Source: Phycisphaerae bacterium
Lineage (GTDB): Bacteria > Planctomycetota > Phycisphaerae > Phycisphaerales > SM1A02
Reading direction: 5' to 3'
Assembly (NCBI GenBank): GCA_002717655.1
Contig: PBAY01000054.1
Span: 1-64,000, forward strand
DNA: 64,000 nucleotides
The notes under the pieces are model-generated. The model made no database searches. It was not told the DNA's origin and saw only the letters and a list, made by a program, of their open reading frames with translations. The position numbers and the translations under genes are program-made. Shown in pieces: positions 1 through 8,487 of the stretch. Position 1 is the first letter of the stretch, and each line of letters opens with the position of its first letter.

Positions 1-164
1 CTGGTGATGTAGACGGCGACGGTGACTCGGATGTCGATGACATCCTCGCCATTCTGGGCGACTTCGGAGCAACCGGAGGCGGACTCGATGGTGACGTCGA
101 CAATGACAATGATGTCGATGTCGATGACCTTCTTCAGGTTCTGGGCTACTTCGGCAGCTGCTGA
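1..164 (+). CDS. C-terminal end of a secreted protein with dockerin-like acidic repeats (partial)
   Basis: Only the last 53 codons are present, read from base 3; the start lies outside the window. The visible part is two copies of an Asp-rich calcium-loop repeat, each of the pattern D-x-D-G/N-D-x-D-x-D-V-D-D-hydrophobic followed by I/VLGxFG. The protein ends in FGSC. Such paired EF-hand-like loops resemble dockerin type I repeats, which bind calcium and are common at the C-terminus of secreted Phycisphaerae proteins. The same tail, again ending in a terminal Cys, is on the protein at 8488-9906. What the missing N-terminal part does cannot be said. A strong hairpin follows 26 bases after the stop. 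Confidence 0.85.
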   Translation, partial: GDVDGDGDSDVDDILAILGDFGATGGGLDGDVDNDNDVDVDDLLQVLGYFGSC

Positions 165-190
165 TCCAGAAGAAATGACTTGATCCTGAC

Positions 191-222
191 AGCCCGGCAC
201 CTCTGGTGCCGGGCTGTTTACT
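191..222 (+). terminator. Rho-independent terminator
   Basis: An 11-bp perfect stem (191-201 with 205-215), GC-rich, with a three-base loop, is followed by GTTTACTT. It sits just after the stop at 164 and just before the converging end of the minus-strand hydantoinase gene at 232. Confidence 0.85.
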
Positions 223-231
223 TGGTTGTCA

Positions 232-3200
232 TCAACGCTGTCCGAAACCACCGCCCCCAGGAGTCTGAAGAACAAGACGATCACCTTCCGCCACCTCGAC
301 GCTGGAGGTGGCGGAAAGAGGCTCCTCGACACCAGTCGCACGAATGATCTGCTGATCGCCCGCCATTGCCTCTCCTCCACCATCAAGTCCGAAAGGTCGG
401 GTTGTCCTGCGTCCGGCCAACAGTGTCATTGACATCCGCTCCAGGAAGATGATTTCACGGTTGACGCCGCAGCCGCCACGGTAAACACCCTCCCCACCGG
501 ACTCAGGACGAATCGAAAATCGTTCCAGCCGAACCGGAAAGCGAGCTTCCAGAATTTCCGGATCAGTCAGTCTTGAATTCGTCATGTGGGAATGCACAGC
601 ATCGGTCCCATGGAATCCTGGCCCTGCACCGGTGCCGCCACAAAGCGTTTCGTAATACTGGTAACTCGAATTTCCGAAAGTGAGATTGTTCATGGTCCCC
701 TGTGACGCGGCCTGCGCCTCGAGCGCAGCAAGAATCGTATCGACCACGGCCTGACTGGTTTCCACATTCCCTGCGACTACTGCATGGGGTGGATCCGGAT
801 TCAACAGACTTCCTGCAGGGATGATGATTTCCACCGGACGAAGACACCCCTCGTTCAAAGGAATTTCATCATCAATGAGACAGCGAAGAACATAGAGAAC
901 AGCTGCCCTGGTGACTGCAGGCGGTGCATTGAAATTCGTCTGCGACTGCTCGCTTGTTCCTGAGAAATCAAAGGTCACACGATCGCCGGCTGGACGGACG
1001 TGAAGCTGGATCTCACTTCCATGATCCATCAAGGTGGAGAAGAAACGCTCTTCGAAAGCCGGCACCAACGACCGCACACAGGCTTCGCCGTGATCAAGAA
1101 CATGTCCCATGTAAGCCTGGACCAGACCCAGCCCGAACTCGTCGACCAGTCGATCAAGTTCCTCAGTACCACGTGCATTCGCTGCCAACTGGGCACGAAG
1201 ATCGGCGATGTTCTGATCAGGATTTCTCGACGGCCAGTCGCCCGAGCCGAGTACATCACGGATGGCCTGTTCATCAAGGGTCCCAGATCGGACGATCCTC
1301 ATCGGGGGAATAACAACCCCTTCTTCCTGAAGCCTGTGGGAATTGGCGGGCATCGACCCTGGTGTCAATCCGCCGATATCTGCATGATGCCCACGACTGG
1401 CTACGAGAAACTGCAATGTTCCATCTTCAGCAAAGACTGGTGTGACAACCGTAAGGTCGGGCAGATGCGTGCCGCCGTGATAGGGATCATTCAACAACCA
1501 CGCGTCGCCGGACCGCAGCTCCTGACGATGAGCGTCAAGAACTGCCTGAACACTATGGTCCATTGAACCCAGATGCACCGGCATGTGAGGACCATTGGCA
1601 ATCAAACGCCCCATTCCATCAAAGATGGCACATGAAAAATCGAGACGCTCCTTGATGTTGACGGAGTGTGCGGTTCGACGAAGCATGGCCCCCATCTCAT
1701 CCGCAATGGCCATGAATCGATGCCCGAACACTTCAAGTAGAACCGGATCAGCTTCCGTCTGATCAGAATCAGATGCGTTGGAACCAGCCTCCGCATGTTC
1801 GAGTATGAAACTTCCATTCTCGGAACAACAGAGCGACCAGCCCGGCTCCACGATGGTCGTGGCACCTGCCTCGGCGATGATCGCCGGGCCATCAATGCTC
1901 GCACCAGAAGGAATGGAATTCCTTGGCCAGATGCCGGTCTCGAATGCCTTGCCTCCAAAGCATGCCTGGACCGTACGAACAGGTTTCGGAAGAATCCCCC
2001 CATCCAGACTTGTATCAGGCAGCTGTACGCTGCTGCCAGCATCGATCTCGACTTCTGCCATCTCCACTGTCAATTCTTCTGCGCTCAGATCAAGCCCATA
2101 CCGTCTGGATGAAAGTTCCAGAAAGGAAGACCGCATGGAATCGACATTCGAAGCAGGAACTGGAATGCTGCCATCCCAACCCTTGACCTTGACATGAACA
2201 CGTCTTGTGATCAGCGCTTTGTCCAGGGAGATGCCCTGTGTTTGCAGTCTGGATTTGAGATCCGCCTCCAGAATCTCAAGTGTTGTGGGGATTTCAGATG
2301 AATCAAGTCCACAAGACAATGTGCATTCATGCGAAAGGCATGGACTGGCGAGTCCGATTCCAAGCGCAGACAGAACACCAGCCTGAGGATGAATCAGCAC
2401 CTTGCGAATACCCAGTGATTCAGCGACAAGACATGCCATCTGGCCCCCGGCACCGCCAAAGGCGACCAATGTCACTTCTTCTAGCGAATGTCCCTGCTCG
2501 ATTGAAATTCGCCGAACAGCGCCGGCCATTCTCTCAACTGCAATTCGAAGACATCCGTCCGCAAGCTCTTGGACTGAAAGCTTCTGATGACCCGCCCTGT
2601 GTACCTGATCAGCAATCTCATCGAACACCGCACGAGAAGCATCTGGATCAATCGGCTGATTGCCCAGAGGACCAAACACCGATGGCAGGAGATCCTGATC
2701 AAGACGGCCCAGGACAACATGGCAGTCCGTAAGCGTTGCCGGACCTCCTCCTCGATAACACGCCGGCCCAGGCTGGGCACCACTGCTTTCTGGACCAACA
2801 CGCAGTCGCTGACCATCGAATCGGCAGATGGACCCACCGCCCGCGGCAATCGTATCGATCTCCAGCATGGGGACTCTGAGCTGAAGTCCTTCAACCTCAG
2901 AATCCCATGTTCGCTGAAGGACGCCGTCATGCCATGCGACGTCGGTTGAAGTCCCCCCCATGTCCAGCGTGATGATACGGTCGTGGGAAGCCGAAACGGC
3001 GGCTGCGCCGACAATGCCTCCGGCAGGTCCAGACAGAACTGCTCTTGATCCCCGAAATCCCTCGGCCGTGATCAAGCCCCCGCTGCTTTGCATGAATTCA
3101 ATTTCCGCTTCAGGCAATGCCTGACTCAAGGCGGCGATCGAACGATGCAGTGGAGGCGTCAAAGCAGCATCAACCAGGGTGGTCTGAGCTCGACCTACAA

Positions 3201-3816
3201 TCCCATGAAGCGGACACACTTCGTGACTGGCTCTGACTTCTTCAAATCCAGCTTCCATGGCCAGGGTCTTGATCCGCTGTTCATGCCGTGGATGCTTCCA
3301 TCCATGCATCAGCGCAACGGCACATGCTTCACAACCTGCCTCTTTCGCTTCGAGAAGTTGATGTGAAAGCCCGACTTCATCGAGCGGGCGAACGACTTCT
3401 CCTGACACATCAATCCGCTCATCAGCTTCAATCACGTGTTCCCACAGAGGCTGTGGGCGCCTGATGTCCAACTCGAACAGTCGAGGTCTGGTCTGATCCC
3501 GGAGAATCAGCAGATCTCCCAGCCCCTGTGTCAGAACAACTACCGTCTTCTCTCCTGTGCGTGTCAGCAATGCATTGGTTGCAACGGTCGTACCCATGCG
3601 AATTGAGATCGGGCCCAGTGATCGCAGATCGACCGTTTCATCGAGACCAAGTACCACGCGAATTGCCGCGAGACTTGCATCCTCTTCACGGTTTGAATCT
3701 TCGGAACGGACCTTGGCAGACCTCATGTCCGACTGGCCATCACGCCACGCGACGATATCCGTGAACGTACCACCCCGATCAATCCAGAAATGCCATTGAC
3801 CCTGAGTACGCTTCAT
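232..3816 (-). CDS. Hydantoinase/5-oxoprolinase family protein, HyuA-HyuB fusion
   Basis: This is a 1194-residue protein joining both subunits of the ATP-dependent hydantoinase/oxoprolinase family, which opens cyclic amides such as 5-oxoproline or N-methylhydantoin. The N-terminal half is HyuA-like: it opens with the ATPase motif [11 protein letters not shown] and has [10 protein letters not shown] and [10 protein letters not shown] further on. The C-terminal half (from about residue 700) is HyuB-like, with [16 protein letters not shown] and [12 protein letters not shown]. The length fits fused 5-oxoprolinases (about 1200-1290). The frame is open to 3894, but the ATG at 3816 is preferred: homology begins just after it and it leaves a 10-base gap to the upstream AsmA-like gene, with which it probably forms an operon. 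The substrate cannot be told from sequence. No signal peptide is seen, so it is probably cytoplasmic. Confidence 0.9.
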   Translation of the reverse strand: MKRTQGQWHFWIDRGGTFTDIVAWRDGQSDMRSAKVRSEDSNREEDASLAAIRVVLGLDETVDLRSLGPISIRMGTTVATNALLTRTGEKTVVVLTQGLGDLLILRDQTRPRLFELDIRRPQPLWEHVIEADERIDVSGEVVRPLDEVGLSHQLLEAKEAGCEACAVALMHGWKHPRHEQRIKTLAMEAGFEEVRASHEVCPLHGIVGRAQTTLVDAALTPPLHRSIAALSQALPEAEIEFMQSSGGLITAEGFRGSRAVLSGPAGGIVGAAAVSASHDRIITLDMGGTSTDVAWHDGVLQRTWDSEVEGLQLRVPMLEIDTIAAGGGSICRFDGQRLRVGPESSGAQPGPACYRGGGPATLTDCHVVLGRLDQDLLPSVFGPLGNQPIDPDASRAVFDEIADQVHRAGHQKLSVQELADGCLRIAVERMAGAVRRISIEQGHSLEEVTLVAFGGAGGQMACLVAESLGIRKVLIHPQAGVLSALGIGLASPCLSHECTLSCGLDSSEIPTTLEILEADLKSRLQTQGISLDKALITRRVHVKVKGWDGSIPVPASNVDSMRSSFLELSSRRYGLDLSAEELTVEMAEVEIDAGSSVQLPDTSLDGGILPKPVRTVQACFGGKAFETGIWPRNSIPSGASIDGPAIIAEAGATTIVEPGWSLCCSENGSFILEHAEAGSNASDSDQTEADPVLLEVFGHRFMAIADEMGAMLRRTAHSVNIKERLDFSCAIFDGMGRLIANGPHMPVHLGSMDHSVQAVLDAHRQELRSGDAWLLNDPYHGGTHLPDLTVVTPVFAEDGTLQFLVASRGHHADIGGLTPGSMPANSHRLQEEGVVIPPMRIVRSGTLDEQAIRDVLGSGDWPSRNPDQNIADLRAQLAANARGTEELDRLVDEFGLGLVQAYMGHVLDHGEACVRSLVPAFEERFFSTLMDHGSEIQLHVRPAGDRVTFDFSGTSEQSQTNFNAPPAVTRAAVLYVLRCLIDDEIPLNEGCLRPVEIIIPAGSLLNPDPPHAVVAGNVETSQAVVDTILAALEAQAASQGTMNNLTFGNSSYQYYETLCGGTGAGPGFHGTDAVHSHMTNSRLTDPEILEARFPVRLERFSIRPESGGEGVYRGGCGVNREIIFLERMSMTLLAGRRTTRPFGLDGGGEAMAGDQQIIRATGVEEPLSATSSVEVAEGDRLVLQTPGGGGFGQR

Positions 3817-3826
3817 GATCCAGGGG

Positions 3827-4681
3827 CTATGGAGCCTGACGGTTGGTGTTTCGCCTGCCGCCTCCGACAGCATTTCCGATCTGACCAATCGCATTTCCTA
3901 CACCGGAAATCGCATTGGTCGCCCCACGGCCAACCGCTTCAACCGCATCCGCGATCGGCGCTCCCAGGCCGATCTGTTTCAGGCCGGGGATGTTCCGGAT
4001 ACTGCCACTGATCTGGCTGATCGCCAGATTCGAAAGTCCCTTGATGGGATTAGCGGCAATGTGCTTGATGACGATATCCATCACGATGCCCACGAGATGG
4101 CCAACGAGTTCATCTTCATCCGATTCAGTACCCACATTCTGGAGAACCAGTTCGGGAAGCTTGGCCTGAAGTGAGCCACCCGTAATGTTCACGATCCGCC
4201 CCTGAGCTCTGATGTTGATATCCCGGATCTCAAGCCTCTGAATGTTCAGAGAAATCGAATCTTCATCATCGTCATCCGTTGATGAAAGCTGGCTCGTGAT
4301 GTGCTCCACGACTTCGGTGACATTCATCTTTCCGTTGGCTTCCTCCACATCGAAATCGAAACCCGTGAGTGTCAGAACCGGAATGTCGATCGATGAGGAA
4401 AGAAACGTTCCCACCCGGCCTTCAATGTAGATCTCATCGACAGCCAGCAGATGATCATGCTGATAACCCGGAGGGTTGCTGACTTCAAGATCATTGATTG
4501 TGGTTGATCTACGAAAGATGCCGAGATCAATGGAAGTCACGGAGGTGTCGACTCCCATGATTTTGGAGCCGGCGGAACTGATCATGGACTTTGCAATCAG
4601 ATCGACGGAGAGATACAGCGCAATGACGAGAACCAGCAGAACGGCCAGCACGATCATTGAAATTGAACCGAGTTTACGCAT
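3827..4681 (-). CDS. AsmA-like membrane-anchored protein
   Basis: This is a 284-residue protein with one N-terminal membrane helix (about residues 7-30) followed by a beta-rich region with the AsmA/DUF748-type pattern: motifs such as VTSIDLGIF, a TINDLEVSNPPGY strand and LLAVDEIYIEG. AsmA-family proteins sit in the envelope and are linked to outer-membrane lipid transport and assembly. Residues 115-135 are acidic (TDDDDEDS), and the last 40 are rich in Gly, Ala and Asn. The start ATG at 4681 has a good AGGGAG ribosome site 9-14 bases upstream. The gene lies 10 bases before the hydantoinase gene; no functional link between the two is known. The family call is by pattern and moderately sure. 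Confidence 0.7.
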   Translation of the reverse strand: MRKLGSISMIVLAVLLVLVIALYLSVDLIAKSMISSAGSKIMGVDTSVTSIDLGIFRRSTTINDLEVSNPPGYQHDHLLAVDEIYIEGRVGTFLSSSIDIPVLTLTGFDFDVEEANGKMNVTEVVEHITSQLSSTDDDDEDSISLNIQRLEIRDINIRAQGRIVNITGGSLQAKLPELVLQNVGTESDEDELVGHLVGIVMDIVIKHIAANPIKGLSNLAISQISGSIRNIPGLKQIGLGAPIADAVEAVGRGATNAISGVGNAIGQIGNAVGGGRRNTNRQAP

Positions 4682-4726
4682 TGGATCAGCTCCCTAAAGG
4701 ACAGGCTTCAAGACTGAAGCGCCGGC

Positions 4727-4755
4727 ATTGTACGGGAAGCATGAACTCACTCCAA
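4727..4755 (-). promoter_or_regulatory. Candidate sigma-70-type promoter of the AsmA-like/hydantoinase pair
   Basis: On the minus strand a -10 box TACAAT (4732-4727) lies 17 bases after TTGGAG (4755-4750). The predicted start of transcription is about 38 bases before the ATG at 4681. The -35 box is weak, with only the TTG matching. Confidence 0.45.
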
Positions 4756-4800
4756 TCTGGCGGTTGGTGTAGGATCCAGACTCGACGAGGAGAATTTCCG

Positions 4801-5421
4801 ATGCGATGGCTGCTCCTGATGCTCTGCATATCTCTGACGTGCTGTCACACCGACGATCAAACTCGATTCGGCCTCAATCTTCCTCAGAATGGTCTTGAAT
4901 ACGAGCAGCTGGGAAATGTTCTGCTCGATCTGGATGCTGACCGGAATCCAATGAGGCGACTGAGACACCTGGTCGGCGAATGGACCCTTCTTGGTTCCTA
5001 TGAACCCTGGCCGGATGCAGCGAAGATAGAGATTCGTCCAGTGGCTCGCATCAACTGGATTCTGGCCCAGCGAGGCCTGGAATGCCGGTTCTGGTTCAGC
5101 TCCGATGGACAAGCCACGGAGGATCTCTTCATCATTCAATGGGATCCTGTGACCAAGGCCTATGACCTCAGGATTCGATCAACAGGTTGGCCTGTCATGA
5201 CGACAGGAAAGGGCCAATGGAACCAACAGAACGGTACGCTTGATTTCACCGTCAAGACGATCAACCCAGATACAGGCATGACGATTCGCATCCTGTACCG
5301 ACTTGATCAGATCCAGCCCGACTCGCACCGTTGGCAGCAGTTCCGCACCACCACAACCGGTGAACTTGTGCCATTTGCAACCATGATGGCAACTCGTGCA
5401 GTCAATGAGAGTCAGGAATGA
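4801..5421 (+). CDS. Predicted lipoprotein, DUF1579-like
   Basis: The product has 206 residues. It begins with a short hydrophobic signal (MRWLLLMLCISLTCC) that ends in a likely lipobox Cys at residue 14 or 15, so it is probably a lipoprotein. The rest has a repeated beta-strand pattern containing LVGEWTLLGSYEPWP and later TGKGQWNQQNGTLDF, which resembles DUF1579-type proteins that form a small beta-barrel; their function is unknown. ATG 4801 is chosen because of the GAGGAG ribosome site about 9 bases upstream and because the signal begins there, although the frame is open further upstream. Its stop overlaps the start of the CsaA gene (ATGA), so the two are translationally coupled. The family assignment is tentative. 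Confidence 0.65.
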   Translation: MRWLLLMLCISLTCCHTDDQTRFGLNLPQNGLEYEQLGNVLLDLDADRNPMRRLRHLVGEWTLLGSYEPWPDAAKIEIRPVARINWILAQRGLECRFWFSSDGQATEDLFIIQWDPVTKAYDLRIRSTGWPVMTTGKGQWNQQNGTLDFTVKTINPDTGMTIRILYRLDQIQPDSHRWQQFRTTTTGELVPFATMMATRAVNESQE

Positions 5422-5756
5422 CCATGACCAACATCGACACCTTCATGGCTCTGGACATGAGGACTGGGACCATACAGTCCGCGTCACCACTTCCCGAAGC
5501 TCATGTCCCGGCCTGGGTGCTTGACATCGACTTTGGACCAGAAATCGGCACACTTCGTACTTCGGCTCGGATCACCGATCATTATGACGCAACGGATCTG
5601 ATCGACCGACAGGTCATTGCTGTGATCAATCTGGGCGAACGGCAGATCGGTTCAATCATCTCCCAGTGCCTGGTGCTCGGCATTCCAGATGCGGACGGCA
5701 AGGTCGTGCTCATTCAGCCTGATCGGCGTACTGCAGATGGCCTGAGATTATCCTGA
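5418..5756 (+). CDS. csaA: CsaA-like tRNA-binding-domain chaperone
   Basis: This is a 112-residue single-domain protein with the OB-fold 'tRNA-binding domain' seen in CsaA: FMALDMRTGTIQSA at the N-terminus, then PAWVLDIDFGPEIGTLRTSA, RQVIAVINLGERQIG and SQCLVLGI. CsaA proteins act as export-related chaperones in Bacillus and are about 110 residues long, so the length fits. The gene starts in a 4-base ATGA overlap with the preceding lipoprotein gene. A 7-bp inverted repeat with a 12-base loop (5741-5766) spans the stop codon and could weakly terminate transcription. Confidence 0.88.
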   Translation: MTMTNIDTFMALDMRTGTIQSASPLPEAHVPAWVLDIDFGPEIGTLRTSARITDHYDATDLIDRQVIAVINLGERQIGSIISQCLVLGIPDADGKVVLIQPDRRTADGLRLS

Positions 5757-5802
5757 AATTCTCAGGCTCGAAGTTGATCCGTAATCATGTTGCCAGATCC
5801 AA

Positions 5803-6441
5803 TCAATCGGAGGCGGAGAGTTTCGTCAGCCTGATATTCCGCCAACGCATGATGCCGGTACCGCCGGAATGAACCTGAAGCGCAATGAATCCTGATTGAT
5901 GGCCTTGGCGATCCAGAAGATCAGCACAAGGAACACCATTGAGCCAGGTCTGCAGATGAGAACCCTTTGCACGAATTCGAATGTTGTTCCACTCCGTCAG
6001 ACGACGAGCTTCCCGTGCCTGTGGTGATTGATCAAGAGGCGCAAGCCATCCTCTTGGACCCTCGTAGTAGATCCCGCAGGTCCAGCTGCGATCCGAGGCA
6101 TCCAGTTCACATTGGTAACCTTGAACCACACCATCGGGCGTGAGATGTGAACGAAACTGAATACCTGAGTTGCCAGGACGATCCCACTTGAATTCCAGCT
6201 CCAGTTCAAAATCCTCATAGGAACGTGTGGTGCAGAGAAAGGTATTGGCCCCTGGACCATGTGTTCCGACGATGCAGCCATCCTCAACCATGAAGGTGGC
6301 TTCCCCACCTCGTTTGGTCCACCCCTTCAGATCCTCTCCATTGAACAATGACTGTGTCTTTGGGCCACATCCAATCATCAACATGGTCAGCAGGCTGACC
6401 ACCATGATCCGAACAACAGCTTGGCTTGGCTGTTCAGGCAT
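5803..6441 (-). CDS. DUF1080 (3-keto-disaccharide hydrolase-like) lipoprotein
   Basis: The protein has 212 residues. The N-terminal signal ends in the lipobox LMIGC at about residue 25, so it should be lipid-anchored. The rest is a DUF1080 domain, recognised from SLFNGEDLKGW, FLCTTRSYEDFELELEFKW, NSGIQFRSH, WNNIRIRAKGSHLQTWLNG and GFIALQVHSGG. DUF1080 proteins have a concanavalin-like fold, are greatly expanded in Planctomycetota and include 3-keto-disaccharide hydrolases. The ATG at 6441 follows AAGGGGAG at good spacing; a second Met at residue 13 is less likely. The gene is probably transcribed alone. Sulfatase and DUF1080 genes near each other fit polysaccharide use, but a shared substrate is only a guess. 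Confidence 0.88.
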   Translation of the reverse strand: MPEQPSQAVVRIMVVSLLTMLMIGCGPKTQSLFNGEDLKGWTKRGGEATFMVEDGCIVGTHGPGANTFLCTTRSYEDFELELEFKWDRPGNSGIQFRSHLTPDGVVQGYQCELDASDRSWTCGIYYEGPRGWLAPLDQSPQAREARRLTEWNNIRIRAKGSHLQTWLNGVPCADLLDRQGHQSGFIALQVHSGGTGIMRWRNIRLTKLSASD

Positions 6442-6503
6442 TCATCAACTCCCCTTGTGCACCATCGCCAGCAGCAAATCAGGGCTGGCTTACCTAGAAA
6501 GGC

Positions 6504-6526
6504 GGCCTCGGCATGATGCCGAGGCC
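6504..6526 (-). terminator. Terminator after tRNA-Asp
   Basis: A perfect 10-bp GC-rich stem (6504-6513 with 6517-6526) with a TGA loop is followed on the minus strand by GCCTTTCT. It lies 11 bases past the 3' end of the tRNA. Confidence 0.8.
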
Positions 6527-6536
6527 TGATGGGAAA

Positions 6537-6610
6537 CGAGGCGGACGGGACTCGAACCCGCAACCACTGGATCGACAGTCCAGGACTCTAACCAATTGAG
6601 CTACCGCCCC
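6537..6610 (-). tRNA. tRNA-Asp (GTC)
   Basis: The cloverleaf folds fully: a 7-bp acceptor stem with one G-T pair (GGGGCGG with CCGCCTC), a D-arm GCTC...GAGT, the anticodon stem CTGGA/TCCAG around loop CTGTCGA giving anticodon GTC, and a T-arm with loop TTCGAGT. The discriminator base is G, as expected for Asp. CCA is not encoded. It has its own promoter and terminator and so forms a single-gene unit. Confidence 0.97.
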
Positions 6611-6625
6611 TGATGAGGATGAAAA

Positions 6626-6653
6626 AGTGTAACAGCACTCGCCAAGAGGTCAA
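6626..6653 (-). promoter_or_regulatory. Promoter of tRNA-Asp
   Basis: TTGACC (6653-6648) and TACACT (6631-6626) are separated by 16 bases on the minus strand, and the -10 box ends 15 bases before the tRNA. This is a near-consensus sigma-70 type promoter. It also lies inside the upstream extension of the sulfatase frame, which argues for the later sulfatase start at 6667. Confidence 0.75.
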
Positions 6654-6666
6654 GATTGATGATTCC

Positions 6667-8178
6667 ATGGATTTCATCAGGTATGGTGTCGGGATGCTGG
6701 CTTCACTGCTACTGACCGCCCTTCTGATGGCCCCAGAACAGCCCAACTTTGTTCTGGTGATGGTTGATGATCTGGGCTGGCAGGACACCTCCCTGCCCCT
6801 CCACGAGGCTCCAACGCCTTTCAACGCACGTTATTGGACGCCTCATCTGGAACAGCTCGCCCGGAATGGAATGGCCTTCACCAACGCCTACGCCGCTGGC
6901 CCGGTCTGTACCCCCACCAGAACCAGCCTGATGACGGGCCAGTCTCCAGGCCGTACCCATATCACCTACTGGACCCTCAGACAGGGGCAGGACACCTCTC
7001 GCCCACACCCGACCCTGAAAGCCCCTGAGTGGCAACTCAATGGGCTCAAGGGCGATGAAGACACGCTGCCAGCACTTCTCGAGGATGGTGGCTACCAGAC
7101 CATCCATGTAGGCAAGGCACACTTTGGAGCTCATGACACGCCAGCCGCTGATCCACTGAATCTGGGCTTCCACAGAAATATTGCCGGGCATGCTTCAGGT
7201 GCACCGGCTTCCTTTTATGGAAAACATGATTTCAGCCGAGCAGGCAGGACTGGAAAGGAAGGACCGGGCATCTGGGATGTACCCGGTCTTGATGCCTATC
7301 ACGGACAGGACATCTATCTCACAGAAGCGTTGACCGAAGAAGCACTCAAGGAGATCGATCTCTCCGTTGAAGAGGACAAACCGTTCTTCCTCCATTTCGC
7401 GCCCTATGCAGTACACACCCCCATCATGCCCAACCCGAGGCACCTTGATCGATATACCGATCGAGATCCCAAGGAAGCTGCATACGCCACCATGATCCAG
7501 TCCTATGACGAAGCGTTGGGTGCGATCCTTGACAGACTTGAGCATCATGGAATTCAGGACAACACCATCGTGATCTTCACGTCAGACAATGGTGGGCTGT
7601 CTGCTCATGCACGCGGTGGCAAGCCGCATCTTCATAATGCACCACTCAGAAGTGGCAAGGGATCCGCCTATGAAGGTGGAATCCGAGTGCCAACTGTCAT
7701 TCACTGGCCAGGGCGAACAGAACCAGGAACCCGAAGCGATGCCGTCATCGTCACCTATGACCTCTTCCCTACGATTCTTGCAGCAGCTGGTGTTTCGACT
7801 CCCGATGGAAAAACACTTGATGGACATGACCTTTCCAGCATTCTGTCGGGGGAGATCCCTGATCGCGAAGAAGATCGGATCATTGGCTGGAATCAACCCC
7901 ACCAATGGGGAGCCAGTGGCCCTGGGATCGAACCATTCACCTCAATAAGACAAGGGGCATGGAAACTGATCTACTTCCATGCGGGGCCTCGATTCGAGCT
8001 CTACGATCTGGAACATGATCTTGGCGAAACGATCGATCTGGCTGAATCCAACCCAGATCGAGTTCGAGCCATGGCTGAGGTGATGACCCAGTGGATTAAT
8101 GAAACCGGTGCCCAGCTCTCAAGAGATCTTGAAACCGGGCAACCTATTCAGACCCCTGCTGAAGCAGCCGGATCCTGA
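6667..8178 (+). CDS. Type I sulfatase, exported
   Basis: This is a 503-residue arylsulfatase-family enzyme that hydrolyses sulfate esters, probably of sulfated polysaccharides or related compounds. It has an N-terminal membrane/signal segment (about residues 5-22), then PNFVLVMVDDLGWQD with the metal-binding Asp pair. The C-T-P-T-R formylglycine motif has its catalytic Cys at residue 81, and FTSDNGG supplies further metal ligands. The C-terminal part has FELYDLEHDLGETIDLA, typical of the family. Cys in place of Ser means activation by a formylglycine-generating enzyme, which is not in this window. The frame is open to 6613, but ATG 6667 starts the signal peptide and avoids the tRNA promoter; no strong ribosome site is seen. 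A terminator follows directly. Confidence 0.93.
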   Translation: MDFIRYGVGMLASLLLTALLMAPEQPNFVLVMVDDLGWQDTSLPLHEAPTPFNARYWTPHLEQLARNGMAFTNAYAAGPVCTPTRTSLMTGQSPGRTHITYWTLRQGQDTSRPHPTLKAPEWQLNGLKGDEDTLPALLEDGGYQTIHVGKAHFGAHDTPAADPLNLGFHRNIAGHASGAPASFYGKHDFSRAGRTGKEGPGIWDVPGLDAYHGQDIYLTEALTEEALKEIDLSVEEDKPFFLHFAPYAVHTPIMPNPRHLDRYTDRDPKEAAYATMIQSYDEALGAILDRLEHHGIQDNTIVIFTSDNGGLSAHARGGKPHLHNAPLRSGKGSAYEGGIRVPTVIHWPGRTEPGTRSDAVIVTYDLFPTILAAAGVSTPDGKTLDGHDLSSILSGEIPDREEDRIIGWNQPHQWGASGPGIEPFTSIRQGAWKLIYFHAGPRFELYDLEHDLGETIDLAESNPDRVRAMAEVMTQWINETGAQLSRDLETGQPIQTPAEAAGS

Positions 8179-8192
8179 ACAACCAAAAAGAC

Positions 8193-8222
8193 GACTCGCC
8201 ACCCATGGTGGCGAGTCTCTCT
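8193..8222 (+). terminator. Terminator of the sulfatase gene
   Basis: An 11-bp perfect stem (8193-8203 with 8207-8217) with loop CAT is followed by TCTCTCTT, 14 bases after the sulfatase stop. Confidence 0.85.
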
Positions 8223-8249
8223 CTTCCTCCCATCGCCCAAGATAAGGCA

Positions 8250-8279
8250 CACCCTGATCAGGGTGCTGTTCCTCTTTTC
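8250..8279 (+). repeat. Perfect 16-bp palindrome followed by a pyrimidine tract
   Basis: CACCCTGATCAGGGTG (8250-8265) is a perfect palindrome, followed by CTGTTCCTCTTTTCT. It can fold as a 6-bp stem with a GATC loop and may be a second, back-up terminator. A protein-binding site is the alternative. The rest of the 310-base gap between 8178 and 8488 shows only this, the sulfatase terminator and the hairpin at 8421. Confidence 0.5.
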
Positions 8280-8420
8280 TCCTCCGGGACGTGGTTTCGC
8301 ATGGTCTGACATGACGTCTGGCCCGCGAACACTACAGATGTACCACCACGATTGCCCGAGGCAAGCATGCATCTGAAAAAGAAGTTCATTGATCAAATAC
8401 AAGGTTCCGAAAATGCCGAT

Positions 8421-8451
8421 CCCGAGGTCATGGAGGATCCACAACCTCGGG
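8421..8451 (-). terminator. Possible terminator of the secreted protein gene
   Basis: An 8-bp perfect stem (8421-8428 with 8444-8451) with a 15-base loop lies 37 bases after the stop at 8488. On the minus strand it is followed by ATCGGCATTTTCGG. The long loop and broken T-run make it weak. Confidence 0.45.
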
Positions 8452-8487
8452 ACGGGTCATTTAAGCATTGACAGTCTTGTGAAAAGA

